From contig JAPSGI010000019.1 in assembly GCA_031177685.1 (NCBI GenBank), forward strand, positions 1-51,718: a DNA stretch of 51,718 bases, read 5' to 3'. Of the stretch, positions 41,719 through 51,492 are shown one piece after another; within the stretch, counting starts at the first letter, position 1, and every line of letters starts with the position of its first letter. Source of the stretch: Solirubrobacteraceae bacterium (GTDB lineage Bacteria > Actinomycetota > Thermoleophilia > Solirubrobacterales > Solirubrobacteraceae). Under the pieces are notes generated by a model, which saw nothing but the letters and a program-made list of their open reading frames with translations, made no database searches and was not told the DNA's origin. Made by a program: the position numbers and the translations under genes.

Positions 41719-42737
41719 GTCGACACCACCACGATCGCGGTCACGAGCGCGTTGACCGTCGCCAGCGGGAGCAGCACCTTCCAGCCGAAGGACATCAGCT
41801 GGTCGTAGCGCAGCCGCGGCAGGGTCGCTCGGATCCAGATGAACAGGAACAGGAAGAAGAAGATCTTGGCCAGGACGACGATCGGGTCCACCCAGCCGGG
41901 GGGGTCGATCCCGAAGGGCAGCAGCCACCCGCCGAGGAACAGCGTCGACGCGATCGCGGAGATCACGATCATGTTCATGTACTCGGCGAAGTAGTAGAGG
42001 GCGAAGCGGCCCGCGCCGTACTCGGTCATGTACCCCTGGACCAGCTCGGCGTCGGCCTCGGGCAGGTCGAACGGCGTGCGGTTGGTCTCGGCGAAGCCAG
42101 CGATCAGGAAGATCCCGAAGCCGACGAACTGCGGGACGACGTACCACATGCCCTTCTGGGCCTCGACGATCTCCACCAGCGACAGCGTCCCCGCGGTGAA
42201 GATCACCCCCACCAGCGACAGCCCCATCGCCACTTCGTAGGAGATGAGCTGCGCGGCGGCGCGCATCGCGCCCAGGAACGAGTACTTCGACCCCGAGGCC
42301 CAGCCGCCGAGCACCAGCCCGTAGAAGGCGATGGCCCCGAAGGCGAACAGGTAGAGGATCCCGATGTCGACGTCGATCCCGTACAGGCCGACGTCGGTCC
42401 CGAAGATGTCCACCACCGGCCCGAAGGGGATGATCGCCAGCGCGGCGACGGCCGTGAGGATCGAGATCGCCGGCGCCAGCGCGTACAGCGGACCGACGCT
42501 GCTGTGGGGGCGCGACTGCTCCTTGGACAGCAGCTTGAGGATGTCCGCGACCGGCTGGACCATCCCGAACGGCCCGACGCGGTTGGGCCCGTAGCGCGCC
42601 TGCATCCGGCCCAGCAGCTTGCGCTCCATCATCAGCACGAGCGGGACCATCTGCAGGACGACGGCGAAGATCACGACGGACTTTGCCAGCTGCGCCCACC
42701 AGGGCTCGTAGTAGTCCAGTGCGGCGAGCGGGGTCAC
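41715..42737 (-). CDS. nuoH: NADH-quinone oxidoreductase subunit H
   Basis: This 340-residue membrane subunit forms most of the quinone-entry chamber. Eight helices are expected. Landmarks are [22 protein letters not shown] near the N terminus, [33 protein letters not shown] (the Glu-rich loop of the quinone chamber) and [22 protein letters not shown] near the C terminus. GTG 42737 overlaps the nuoG TGA (GTGA), and the stop overlaps the nuoI ATG. The start is supported by the compact N terminus [13 protein letters not shown], which fits actinobacterial homologues. Confidence 0.95.
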   Translation of the reverse strand: MTPLAALDYYEPWWAQLAKSVVIFAVVLQMVPLVLMMERKLLGRMQARYGPNRVGPFGMVQPVADILKLLSKEQSRPHSSVGPLYALAPAISILTAVAALAIIPFGPVVDIFGTDVGLYGIDVDIGILYLFAFGAIAFYGLVLGGWASGSKYSFLGAMRAAAQLISYEVAMGLSLVGVIFTAGTLSLVEIVEAQKGMWYVVPQFVGFGIFLIAGFAETNRTPFDLPEADAELVQGYMTEYGAGRFALYYFAEYMNMIVISAIASTLFLGGWLLPFGIDPPGWVDPIVVLAKIFFFLFLFIWIRATLPRLRYDQLMSFGWKVLLPLATVNALVTAIVVVST

Positions 42738-45196
42738 GCGGGGCGCACCTCCACCAGGCGCGGCTCGCCAGAGGACAGCGCGTTGGCGCCCTGGGCCTCG
42801 TGCAGGAAGGCCGAGCCGGCCGGCACGTCGCTGCGCACGACGACCTCCGCCGCGACGCCCGTGCCGTCGTGGGACACGTGCACGCGCGCGCCGCTGGCCA
42901 GCCCGAGGCGCCGCGCGTCGCCCGGCGAGAGCTCCACGCGCGCGCGCGCGGAGAGGAAGCGCAGCGCGGGGGAGACCTCCACCTCCGGCGCCGCCCAGAT
43001 CGGGCGGAACGTCCCCAGGCGCAGCGCCCCGTTGGGCGAGGGCGCGGCGGGCGGGCGCTCCAGCTCGACCGGCTCCCACGCCGGCGCGTCGAGGGCGGAG
43101 GCCGCGTCGCGCTCGGGCCAGCGCACGCCGTCCGCGGCCAGGTCGACCAGCGAGAGGCCCGCGTAGAACGGAACGGCCTCGAACAGCAGCTTCGTCGCCG
43201 CGGCACCCGTCGGCAGCGCGATCTCCAGGCCGGCGCGGCGCGCCACGTCGGCGAGCACCTGCCACTCGGCGCGCACGCCGCCGGGCCGGCCGATCGCCGG
43301 CCGCAGCCGCTGCACGCGCCCGTCGGGGTGCGTGACGGTGCCCTCCTTCTCCGCGTAGGACTCGGCGGGGAAGACGACGGTCGCGTGCTCCAGCAGGCCC
43401 TCGGTAAGCACCGAGGCGTGCGCGATCACCGCGTTGGCGCGCGCCAGCGCGGCGCTCCAGACCGTGCGGTCGGGGTGCGTGCGGACCGGGTCGGTGCGCA
43501 GCAGGTACAGCGCGCCGAGCTCGCCGCCGGCCAGCGCGCGGGCGATGCCGGCGGCGTCGCGCCCGTCCGCGGCCTCGCTCCAGCCCGGTCCGGCGCCGGG
43601 CAGGACGCCGGCCTCGCGCAGCCCGCGCCCGTTGGCGGAGGAGGGGATCTCCAGCAGACCCGCGCCGTCGCGGCGCAGGTTCAGCCGGGCGCAGACGTTG
43701 AGCAGCGCCCGCGCCGCCTGCTCGCCGCGCGGGCCGCCCGTCAGCCGCTCGCCCCAGACGACCACGACGTCGTCGCCGGCCTCGCGCAGCAGGCGGGCCA
43801 GCTCCCGGACGGCCGCCGGATCCGCGCCGGCCGCACCGGCCGCAGAGTCGACGTCGCCCCCGGCCAGCGCCGCGTCCAGGGCGGCCAGGAAGGCCTCTCC
43901 GGCGCCGGGCGCGAAGCGGACCGAGACCGCGGCGTTGGGGTCCAGCGACGACGGCCGGCTCGTCGCCACGACCAGCCGCATGCCGTGGCGGCGCACGCCC
44001 TTGCGAATGCGCAGGTCGAGGATCGGCATGTCGTCCATCGGCTCGCAGTCCAGGACGAGCACGGCGTGGGCGAACTCGACGTCGGGCACGGTCGCGCCCA
44101 GCGCCGGGGCGCTCAGCGCCCGCGCGGTCTCGCGCGACGGGCCGCGGGCCACGCGCGAGTCGAGGTCATTGCAGTCGAGCGCCTCGCGCAACAGCCGCCC
44201 GAGCAGGTAGCCCTCCTCGTTGGTGGCGCCGTCGCCGGCCAGCGCGCCCACGCGTCCGCGCGCCCGGGACAGGGCGGCGGCGGCCTCGTCGAGCGCGCGC
44301 TCCCACGACACGGGGCGCAGCGTGCCGCCCTCGCGCACCATCGGCTCGACCACGCGCTCGTCGGCGTGCACCGCCTGGTAGGCGAAGCGGCCCTTGTCGC
44401 ACAGCCAGCCGTCGTCGACGTCCGGGTTGTCGCGCGCCATCACGCGCAGCACGCGGTCGTCGCGGACGGTGAAGCTGATGTTGCACTGGGCCGGGCACAG
44501 CGTGCAGATCGAGCCCGCCGCCTCGATGTCCCACGGCCGCGCGCGGAAGCGGTAGGCGCGCGAGGTCAGCGCGCCCACCGGGCACAGCTCGATGATGTTC
44601 CCCGCGAAGGGCGCCACGTACGGGGTGCTGTCGAACGTGCCCACGTAGGAGTGCGCGCCGCGCTCCAGCAGCACCAGCTGGTAGTCCTCGGCGATCTCCT
44701 GCGAGTAGCGCACGCAGCGGTAGCACAGGATGCAGCGCTCGCGGTCGATGGCCACCAGCGGGCTCAGCGCGAGCGGCTTGCGGAAGTGGCGCTTGGGCTC
44801 GATGAAGCGCGAGGTGCCGCCGCCCCAGCCGTAGGAGATGTCCTGCAGCGGACACTCGCCCCCCTTGTCGCACACCGGGCAGTCCAGCGGATGGTTGATC
44901 AGCAGGAACTCCACCACCGCCTCCTGCGCCTTGCGCACGCGCTCGGTCTGCGTGTGGACCACCATCCCGTCCTTGACCGGCGTGGAGCAGGCGGTCTGCA
45001 GCTTGGGGATGCCCTCGACCTCCACCAGGCACATGCGGCACGCCCCGACCGGCGGGCCGAGCTTGGGCTCGTAGCAGAAGACCGGGATCTCGACGTCGCC
45101 GTGCTTGGCGCCGTCCACCAGCATCGAGTTCTCGGGCGCCTCGACCTCGCGACCGTCGATGGTCAGCGTGACCATCCGCACCTCGGGCCGCGGCAT
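42734..45196 (-). CDS. nuoG: NADH-quinone oxidoreductase subunit G
   Basis: This 820-residue large iron-sulfur subunit has ligands for a [2Fe-2S] cluster (C41, C53, C56, C70) and a His-ligated [4Fe-4S] cluster (H102, C106, C109, C115). A further [4Fe-4S] cluster has ligands C155, C158, C161 and C205. The extra cluster N7 set is complete at C231, C234, C238 and C266 (CTLCPAQC, then WLCDKG). The rest is a molybdopterin-oxidoreductase-like domain that has lost its cofactor, ending in a molydop-binding-type beta barrel. ATG 45196 directly follows the nuoF stop; an internal ATG (45175) is a possible alternative. Soluble arm. Confidence 0.94.
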   Translation of the reverse strand: MPRPEVRMVTLTIDGREVEAPENSMLVDGAKHGDVEIPVFCYEPKLGPPVGACRMCLVEVEGIPKLQTACSTPVKDGMVVHTQTERVRKAQEAVVEFLLINHPLDCPVCDKGGECPLQDISYGWGGGTSRFIEPKRHFRKPLALSPLVAIDRERCILCYRCVRYSQEIAEDYQLVLLERGAHSYVGTFDSTPYVAPFAGNIIELCPVGALTSRAYRFRARPWDIEAAGSICTLCPAQCNISFTVRDDRVLRVMARDNPDVDDGWLCDKGRFAYQAVHADERVVEPMVREGGTLRPVSWERALDEAAAALSRARGRVGALAGDGATNEEGYLLGRLLREALDCNDLDSRVARGPSRETARALSAPALGATVPDVEFAHAVLVLDCEPMDDMPILDLRIRKGVRRHGMRLVVATSRPSSLDPNAAVSVRFAPGAGEAFLAALDAALAGGDVDSAAGAAGADPAAVRELARLLREAGDDVVVVWGERLTGGPRGEQAARALLNVCARLNLRRDGAGLLEIPSSANGRGLREAGVLPGAGPGWSEAADGRDAAGIARALAGGELGALYLLRTDPVRTHPDRTVWSAALARANAVIAHASVLTEGLLEHATVVFPAESYAEKEGTVTHPDGRVQRLRPAIGRPGGVRAEWQVLADVARRAGLEIALPTGAAATKLLFEAVPFYAGLSLVDLAADGVRWPERDAASALDAPAWEPVELERPPAAPSPNGALRLGTFRPIWAAPEVEVSPALRFLSARARVELSPGDARRLGLASGARVHVSHDGTGVAAEVVVRSDVPAGSAFLHEAQGANALSSGEPRLVEVRPA

Positions 45197-46473
<1,277 letters not shown>

Positions 46474-46477
<4 letters not shown>

Positions 46478-47115
46478 GCGCCGCGCGCCTCCTCGTCGGC
46501 GACGGGTCGGCGCGCCAGTTGGCGGTCCTCCAGCACCGGGCGCCCGGCCTTGATGTCGTCCACGACGGTCTGGGCGTCGCGCGGCTCCAGCGGTCCGACG
46601 TACACGCCGTCCACCGAGGCCATCGGGGCGATGTCGCAGGCGCCCAGGCACTCGAAGGAGCGCACGTGGATGCGGTCCTCGTCGGAGGCGACCTCCTGGA
46701 AGGCGGCGAACACGTCGGGGGCGCCGAGCAGCGAGCACGAGATGTTGGTGCAGACGAAGACGTCGTGGTGGTCGGGCCGCGGCTCGTTCTCCGTCATGTC
46801 GTAGAACGTCGCGATCGACGCGAGGTAGCCCGGGGTCACGCGCATGACCGAGGCCACCTGGTCGATGGCCTGGGGCGAGCACCAGCCGTGGCGGCGCTGC
46901 GCCGCGCGCAGGGCGGGGATCGCGGCCGAGCGGCGGTCCGGGTAGCGGCTCATGTGCTCCTCGATCTCGGCGCGCAGGTCGTCGGGGACGGCCGTGGTGG
47001 CCGGGTCGGGGATGGACGCCGGGTCCTTGTTGACGTCCACCGCGTCGTCCCAGCCGGGGACGCGCGAGCCGTGGGCGAAGCGCGGGACCGACTGCTCGGC
47101 CTCGAATGCGCTCAC
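46474..47115 (-). CDS. nuoE: NADH-quinone oxidoreductase subunit E
   Basis: This 213-residue thioredoxin-fold subunit holds the N1a [2Fe-2S] cluster through C122, C127, C156 and C160 (CTNISC and CLGAC). Other marks are RRSAAIPALRAAQRRHGW and YLASIATFYDMT. It carries an N-terminal extension of about 45 residues (to TTAVPDDL) and an approximately 30-residue C-terminal tail compared with E. coli NuoE (166). GTG 47115 overlaps the nuoD TGA (GTGA), the reason for choosing it. Peripheral arm, next to NuoF. Confidence 0.94.
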
Positions 47116-48326
47116 CGGTCGATCCCTCCCAGGATGGGGTCGAGCATGGCCAGCGTGGCGATCAGGTCGGCCACGTAGCCGTCCTTGGCCATGTAGGGCA
47201 GCGCCTGCAGGTTCACGAACGAGGGGTCGCGCATGTGCACGCGCGCCGGCTTGGCCGAGCCGTCCGAGCGCACCCACGCGCCCAGCTCGCCGCGCGGGCT
47301 CTCGATCGGCGCGTACGCCTCGCCCGGCGGCACGCGGAAGCCCTCGGTCACCAGCTTGAAATGGTGGATGAGCGCCTCCATCGAGGTGCCCAGCTCGTGG
47401 CGCGGCGGCAGCGCGACCTTGCGGTCCTCGGTGATGAACGGGCCCTCGGGGAGGCCCTCCAGCGCCTGCTCGACGATCTTGACCGACTCGTACATCTCGT
47501 ACATGCGGACCTTGAAGCGGTCGTAGTTGTCGCCCACCGTGCCCACCGGCACCTTGAAGTCGAAGTCCTCGTAGGAGGAGTAGGGCGCCGCCTTGCGCAG
47601 GTCCCACGGGTTGCCGGCGGCGCGCAGCAGCGGCCCGGTGACGCCCAGTCCCAGCAGCGTCTGCTCGTCCACGACCGCCACGTTGCGCAGCCGGCGCAGC
47701 ACGATCTCGTTGCGGTCCAGCAGCGCGGCGTACTGGTCCACGCGGCGCGGCATCTCGCGCGTGAAGGCGCGGACCTTGTCCGCCCAGCCCGCCGGCACGT
47801 CCTCGAACACGCCCCCGACCTGGATGTAGCGCGTGTGCATGCGCTGGCCGGAGCTCTGCTCGAAGAGGTCCATGACCTTCTCGCGCTCGCGGAAGCAGTA
47901 CCAGAACATCGAGATCGCGCCCAGGTCGAGGGCGCTGGTCCCCAGCCACACCAGGTGCGAGGCGATGCGGTTGAGCTCGAGGTGGATCACCCGCAGGTAC
48001 TGGGCGCGCTTGGGGACCTCCAGGCCGAGCAGCTGTTCGACCGCCATGCAGAAGGTCTGGGCGTTGAAGTAGTAGGCGAGGTAGTCCATCCGCTCGACCA
48101 CCGGGATGACCTTCCAGTAAGCCTTGTCCTCGGCGGTCTTCTCGATCCCGGTGTGGACGTAGCCGATGATCGGCTTGCAGTCGCGCACGACCTCGCCCTC
48201 GAGCTTGACCATCAGCCGCAGCACCCCGTGCGTCGCGGGGTGGTGCGGGCCCATGTTGATCGTCAGCAGCTCCTCGTCCGGCCGGTCCGTGCCCGCGACC
48301 GGCATGACCTCCTCGCGCGTGCTCAC
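47112..48326 (-). CDS. nuoD: NADH-quinone oxidoreductase subunit D
   Basis: This 404-residue 49-kDa-type subunit forms the quinone-binding pocket with NuoB. Landmarks are TINMGPHHPATHGVLRLMVKLEGE (quinone-site His), GYVHTGIEKTAEDK, YFNAQTFCMAVEQLLG, HLELNRIASHLVWLG and ESPRGELGAWV. The conserved C-terminal GYVADLIATLAMLDPILGGIDR ends normally in Arg. GTG 48326 lies in a GTGA overlap with the nuoC stop. The gene is separate from nuoC (not fused as in E. coli). Confidence 0.95.
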   Translation of the reverse strand: MSTREEVMPVAGTDRPDEELLTINMGPHHPATHGVLRLMVKLEGEVVRDCKPIIGYVHTGIEKTAEDKAYWKVIPVVERMDYLAYYFNAQTFCMAVEQLLGLEVPKRAQYLRVIHLELNRIASHLVWLGTSALDLGAISMFWYCFREREKVMDLFEQSSGQRMHTRYIQVGGVFEDVPAGWADKVRAFTREMPRRVDQYAALLDRNEIVLRRLRNVAVVDEQTLLGLGVTGPLLRAAGNPWDLRKAAPYSSYEDFDFKVPVGTVGDNYDRFKVRMYEMYESVKIVEQALEGLPEGPFITEDRKVALPPRHELGTSMEALIHHFKLVTEGFRVPPGEAYAPIESPRGELGAWVRSDGSAKPARVHMRDPSFVNLQALPYMAKDGYVADLIATLAMLDPILGGIDR

Positions 48327-48832
48327 TCCGGGTACCCCCGCACGCGCTTCTCGTTGAACGTGAAGATCACCGGCTCGCCGCCGATCGGGAAGTCACGGCG
48401 CTGCGGGAAGCCCTCGTAGTCCTCGGGCATGAGGATGCGGCGCAGGTTGGGATGGCCGTCGAACACGACGCCGAACATGTCGAAGGCCTCGCGCTCCTGG
48501 TGGTCGGCCGTCGCCCACATGTCGGTGACCGAGTCGACGTGGGGCTCGTCTGCGCCGACGCGCACCTTCACGGAGATGCGGTCCACCTTCTCCATGTCCA
48601 GCAGCTCGTAGATCACGCCGAGGCGCGGCTCGTCGGGCCAGTAGTCCACGCCGTGCAGGCTGGCGAGGAACGTGTAGCCCTTGCCGCGCAGCGCCTCCAG
48701 GACCCGACGGATGGCGGGCGGGTTGGCGATCAGGGTCGCGCGCCCGCGCGCGTACGTCGTGTCCAGTACGGCGTCCGGGTCGCCGTCGCGGATGTCCTGG
48801 GCGATGAGCTCCAGACCCGTGGCGTCAGGCAC
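48323..48832 (-). CDS. nuoC: NADH-quinone oxidoreductase subunit C
   Basis: This 169-residue 30-kDa-type subunit of Complex I has the family stretch HVDSVTDMWATADHQEREAFDMFGVVFDGHPNLRRILMPEDYEGFPQRRDFPIGG. The EREAFDMFG and PEDYEGFPQRRDFP parts are the signature. GTG 48832 overlaps the nuoB stop by eight bases. The N-terminal about 20 residues differ from other bacteria, as is common. It links NuoB/NuoD with the peripheral arm. Confidence 0.94.
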   Translation of the reverse strand: MPDATGLELIAQDIRDGDPDAVLDTTYARGRATLIANPPAIRRVLEALRGKGYTFLASLHGVDYWPDEPRLGVIYELLDMEKVDRISVKVRVGADEPHVDSVTDMWATADHQEREAFDMFGVVFDGHPNLRRILMPEDYEGFPQRRDFPIGGEPVIFTFNEKRVRGYPE

Positions 48833-49451
48833 CCGCGGTGTCTCCCCCGACGTAAACGTTGTCGGCCTGCGGGACCGCCACCGGGGCGTCGATCACCTCT
48901 TCGGTGCCGAGGGCGCGGTAGCGCTCGCGCCAGCCCTGGTCGGGGGAGCCCAGGACCTGCGCGCGGAGCTTGACGATGCCGTGCATCAGCGATTCGGGCC
49001 GCGGCGGGCAGCCCGGGACGTGCACGTCGACCGGCATGAACTTGTCGGCCGGGACCAGCGCGTAGTTGTTGAAGACGCCCATGGACGACGAGCAGGCGCC
49101 CATGGCGATGGACCACTTCGGCTCGAGCATCTGGTCGTAGAGGCGGCGCACGATCGGCGCCATCTTCACCGAGATGCGGCCGGACAGGATGATCAGGTCC
49201 GCCTGGCGCGGCGTGGCGCGCAGCGCCTCGAAGCCGAAGCGCGCCACGTCCACGCGCGCGCCGACGATCGACATCATCTCGATCGCGCAGCACGCCAACC
49301 CGAAGGTCATCGGGAAGATCGAGTTCCCGCGCGCCCAGTGCAGCGCCTTGTCCAGCGTGGTCGTCAGGACGCGCTCCTCGACGAAGCGCTCGAGCTCCTC
49401 CCCCTGGAGCCCGCGCAGCATGTCCTGCGAGTGGTTGCGCTCTATCTCCAC
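48825..49451 (-). CDS. nuoB: NADH-quinone oxidoreductase subunit B
   Basis: This 208-residue subunit carries the terminal [4Fe-4S] cluster N2 through the tandem C54-C55 (GLACCAIEMM), C120 (MGACSSSMG) and C148 (VPGCPPRPE). Other marks are FGFEALRATPRQADLIILSG and YDQMLEPKWSIAMG. N2 gives electrons to the quinone at the interface with NuoD. GTG 49451 overlaps the nuoA stop by ten bases; upstream reading is nuoA in another frame. The C-terminal about 40 residues after the last ligand (ALGTEEVIDAPVAVPQADN) are a variable tail. Confidence 0.94.
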   Translation of the reverse strand: MEIERNHSQDMLRGLQGEELERFVEERVLTTTLDKALHWARGNSIFPMTFGLACCAIEMMSIVGARVDVARFGFEALRATPRQADLIILSGRISVKMAPIVRRLYDQMLEPKWSIAMGACSSSMGVFNNYALVPADKFMPVDVHVPGCPPRPESLMHGIVKLRAQVLGSPDQGWRERYRALGTEEVIDAPVAVPQADNVYVGGDTAGA

Positions 49452-49798
49452 TCCAGCGCCCCTCTCCGCCACACGTACACGAACGCGACGGCGAGCAGCG
49501 AGATGAAGACGATCGTCTCGATCAGCGCGAACGTCCCGAAGGCCTTGAGCTGCACGGCCACCGGGTAGAGGAAGATGACCTCGATGTCGAAGAGGATGAA
49601 CAGCATCGCGACCAGGTAGAAGCTGATCCCGAAGCGGAAGTCCTCCTTGACCTCGGACGGCAGGCCGCATTCGTAGGGGTCGGCCTTCATCCGGCCGGGA
49701 CGACGGGGCCCGAGGTACGAGTTGATCAGCGCGAACGCAGCACCCACCACGGTTCCGAGACCGACGAACACGAGGGCTGGTAGATAGCTGCGGAGCAC
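49442..49798 (-). CDS. nuoA: NADH-quinone oxidoreductase subunit A
   Basis: This 118-residue three-helix membrane subunit is the first gene of the nuo operon. It has PYECGLPSEVKEDFRFGISFYLVAMLFILFDIEVIFLYP, the diagnostic NuoA block with the conserved Cys-bearing loop (YECG) and the acidic FDIEV helix. The start is GTG 49798, giving a normal length. A 62-bp divergent intergenic region upstream must hold its promoter together with that of the gene at 49861. Confidence 0.94.
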   Translation of the reverse strand: MLRSYLPALVFVGLGTVVGAAFALINSYLGPRRPGRMKADPYECGLPSEVKEDFRFGISFYLVAMLFILFDIEVIFLYPVAVQLKAFGTFALIETIVFISLLAVAFVYVWRRGALEWR

Positions 49799-49860
49799 CG
49801 TTCGCCCGGTGTTGTATCCGACTTTGTAACGCGTTGCTACTTAGTGCCCGGAGGCACGAA
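49799..49860. promoter_or_regulatory. Divergent promoter region of nuoA and the small membrane-protein gene
   Basis: This 62-bp spacer is distinctly AT-richer than the genes around it (ttgtatccgactttgtaac). It is the only region from which the 14-gene nuo operon can be transcribed, unless its promoter lies inside the divergent gene. No clean -35/-10 pair can be asserted by eye. The GGAGG at 49850-49854 on the plus strand is a ribosome-binding site. Confidence 0.5.
49850..49854 (+). promoter_or_regulatory. Shine-Dalgarno GGAGG that decides a TTG start
   Basis: A perfect GGAGG sits six bases before TTG 49861, the proper spacing. An earlier in-frame TTG at 49834 lacks such a site, so TTG 49861 is the preferred start of the downstream membrane protein. 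Confidence 0.7.
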
Positions 49861-50313
49861 TTGACCGCCCTGCACCTCGTCGCCGGCGTCGGCGTCATGA
49901 CGCTCTTCAGTCTCGCCGGCCTGCTCGGGGCCTGGCGCTGGTGGCGCGTGGAGACGAGTCGGTGGTTCTGGCGACTGCTGCGCGCCGCGCAGGCGGTGCT
50001 CGGCGTCCAGGTCGTGCTGGGCGGGATCCTGCTCGCGCAGGGCCGCGACGCCTCCGACGACCTGCACCTCGTCTACGGGCTGCTGCCCGTGGCGGTGTCC
50101 TTCGTGGCCGAGCAGCTGCGGATCGCGGCCGCGCAGACGGTGCTCGACGCGCGCGGGCTGGCCGACGCGGAGGCGGTCGGCCGGCTGCCCGAGGCCGATC
50201 AGCGCTCGGTCGTGGTGGCGATCCTGCGGCGCGAGCTGGGCGTGATGACGCTGGCGGCGCTGTTCATAGCCGGGCTCGCGGCGCGGGCCGGGTTCATGAG
50301 CGGGGCTCTGTGA
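49861..50313 (+). CDS. Small four-helix membrane protein of unknown function
   Basis: This 150-residue protein starts at TTG 49861, chosen from the well-placed GGAGG. Helices: LHLVAGVGVMTLFSLAGLLGAW, FWRLLRAAQAVLGVQVVLGGILL, LVYGLLPVAVSFVAEQLRIAA and VMTLAALFIAGLAARAGFM. A charged loop (LPEADQRSVVVAILRREL) lies between the last two. It resembles small heme/cytochrome-associated four-helix proteins of actinobacteria, but no His pair is diagnostic, so I leave the function open. It is divergent from nuoA. Its 3' end overlaps the convergent flavin reductase gene by 20 bp. Confidence 0.78.
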   Translation: MTALHLVAGVGVMTLFSLAGLLGAWRWWRVETSRWFWRLLRAAQAVLGVQVVLGGILLAQGRDASDDLHLVYGLLPVAVSFVAEQLRIAAAQTVLDARGLADAEAVGRLPEADQRSVVVAILRRELGVMTLAALFIAGLAARAGFMSGAL

Positions 50314-50788
50314 CCGTCGTGTAGGCGCCGCGGTACCAGACGAGCGGCGCGCCCCGGTCGTGGCCCAACGCGGTCACGGCGCCGATCCCGATCGTGTGGT
50401 CGCCGCCGGGAAGCAGCTCGCGCAGGTCGCAGACGACCCAGGCGAGCGCTCCGTCGAGGATCGGCGTCCCGTCGCGCAGCGAGTGGGGGATGTCGCCGAA
50501 CTTCTCGTCCTGCGGCAGCTTGGACGCGAAGCGCCCGGCGAGTCCCTCACCGCCCTCCGCCAGGACGTTCACCGCGAAGCGCCGCGTGGCTCGGACCACC
50601 GGCAGCGTGCGCGCCGCGTTGTCGAAGCAGACGAGCAGCAGCAGCGGGTCCAGCGACAGCGACGTCAGCGCGTTGGTCGTCATCCCGACCGCGCCGCGGT
50701 CGTCGCGCGCGGTCACCACCGCCACCCCGGTCGCGAAGTGCCCCATGACGGCGCGGAAGCGCTGGCGTTCGGCTTCCGGCGTCGGCAT
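50294..50788 (-). CDS. Flavin reductase-like (FMN-binding split barrel) protein
   Basis: This 164-residue protein belongs to the flavin reductase family (HpaC/DIM6/NTAB). It has FRAVMGHFATGVAVVTARD, GMTTNALTSLSLDPLLLLVCFDNAART, RFAVNVLAEGG and FASKLPQDEKFGDI. The central TSLSLDPLLLLV stretch is the typical flavin-contact strand. Family members supply reduced FMN to monooxygenases or act as oxidoreductases. ATG 50788 is the start. Upstream, on its 5' side, lies the 184-bp structured intergenic region discussed under findings, so its expression might be controlled there. Confidence 0.9.
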   Translation of the reverse strand: MPTPEAERQRFRAVMGHFATGVAVVTARDDRGAVGMTTNALTSLSLDPLLLLVCFDNAARTLPVVRATRRFAVNVLAEGGEGLAGRFASKLPQDEKFGDIPHSLRDGTPILDGALAWVVCDLRELLPGGDHTIGIGAVTALGHDRGAPLVWYRGAYTTVTEPRS

Positions 50789-50972
50789 CCGGGGACGAGG
50801 GACGGTCAGTCCGCGTGCCCTCGGAGGCGCGCAGGGCCGAGCTGGGCAAGGACGCAGGGCGAAGCCGATGCCGGGCGCATCGGCGAGCCCGAGGACGCTG
50901 CCCCAGCGACGGTCATGCGCGTCATCCGTGGGTGCGGGGGCTGGCCGTCACTCGTCTAGTATTCCGCGCCCG
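50789..50972. other. 184-bp divergent intergenic region with RNA-like structure
   Basis: This region lies between the flavin reductase start (minus) and the cytochrome c start (plus). It contains the long imperfect hairpin annotated separately (50841-50907) and a smaller hairpin, GGAC (50800-50803) with GTCC (50809-50812). The 3' end (50945-50970) is relatively AT-rich and could hold a promoter for the plus-strand gene. No convincing ORF is present. Confidence 0.6.
50841..50907 (+). ncRNA. Candidate structured RNA element (long imperfect hairpin)
   Basis: Three stacked helices can form. The outer helix is GCTGGGCA (50841-50848) with TGCCCCAGC (50899-50907, one bulged C). The middle helix is GGGC (50857-50860) with GCCC (50887-50890). 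The inner helix is an 8-bp perfect stem GCCGATGC (50864-50871) with GCATCGGC (50877-50884) and loop CGGGC. The outer internal loop is symmetric (AGGACGCA opposite GAGGACGC), and both sides contain the same AGGACGC word. A GAA/GA asymmetric bulge lies between the middle and inner helices, compatible with tandem G-A pairs. The strand is not certain, because the fold works on either strand. No named riboswitch is recognised. Confidence 0.35.
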
Positions 50973-51479
50973 ATGACCCGGCGCCGCGCCGCATTCTCAG
51001 CCGTCTGCGTACTGGCCGCCGCCGCGGTCGTGGCGGGCTGTGGCGAGGAGCGGATCGAGCTCAACGCCAAGCAGGGCGACAACGCCAGCATCCGCCGGGG
51101 CGCCCTGCTGTTCGTCAACCGCTGCTCCGGCTGCCACACGCTCAGCGCCGCCGCGACCGAGGGCTCGGCCAGCGGCATCAAGTACACCGAGCGCACCGAC
51201 GGCCCCAACTTCGACCAGCGCCCGGAGACGGTCGACCAGGTCCTCTACGCCATCCGCAACGGTGGCTTCTCCGGCGCGATCATGCCCCAGAACATCGTCG
51301 TGGGCCAGCAGGCGATCGACGTCGCCGAGTTCGTCGCCCGCTACGCGGGGACGGCGGCGCGGCGTCCCGAAACGCCCGAGCGCCCGGGCAGCGAGCCGCG
51401 CGGCGGGGAGATCCCCGACGGCGGCAGCGGCGACGAGACCAACGAGCCCGGCCGGGGCGGCGGCACGGGCGCCGACTGA
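50973..51479 (+). CDS. c-type cytochrome lipoprotein
   Basis: This 168-residue protein has a lipoprotein signal (MTRRRAAFSAVCVLAAAAVVAGC) with the lipobox Cys at C23. It carries one heme-c motif CSGCH (C51, C54, H55) preceded by GALLFVNR, and a likely distal ligand M104 in GAIMPQNIV. It is therefore a membrane-anchored monoheme cytochrome c on the outer face of the membrane. The C-terminal about 45 residues are disordered and Pro/Gly/Glu-rich. ATG 50973. It may carry electrons in the respiratory chain fed by the Complex I encoded nearby, but its partner oxidase is not in the window. serS follows at once. Confidence 0.9.
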   Translation: MTRRRAAFSAVCVLAAAAVVAGCGEERIELNAKQGDNASIRRGALLFVNRCSGCHTLSAAATEGSASGIKYTERTDGPNFDQRPETVDQVLYAIRNGGFSGAIMPQNIVVGQQAIDVAEFVARYAGTAARRPETPERPGSEPRGGEIPDGGSGDETNEPGRGGGTGAD

Positions 51480-51482
51480 GCC

Positions 51483-51487
51483 GGAGG
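51483..51487 (+). promoter_or_regulatory. Shine-Dalgarno GGAGG ahead of serS
   Basis: GGAGG at 51483-51487 lies just after the cytochrome stop and five bases before the codon where serS homology begins (GTC 51493). It supports initiation in this spot, although no ATG, GTG or TTG occurs there. Confidence 0.6.
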
Positions 51488-51492
51488 GCCTC

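Noticed and set aside
49834-50313. TTG 49834 as the start of the small membrane protein
   Set aside because: It has no Shine-Dalgarno and would add nine residues that do not resemble a signal. The GGAGG at 49850 points to TTG 49861.
50841-50907. Resemblance to a c-di-GMP-I (GEMM) or SAH riboswitch (words like GGACGCA...GAAGCC and CCCGAGGA.CGCTGC)
   Set aside because: Essential parts of either consensus are missing: no GGGTTACC-type segment for GEMM, no matching CTCGGG partner for SAH. I keep it as an unnamed structured element.
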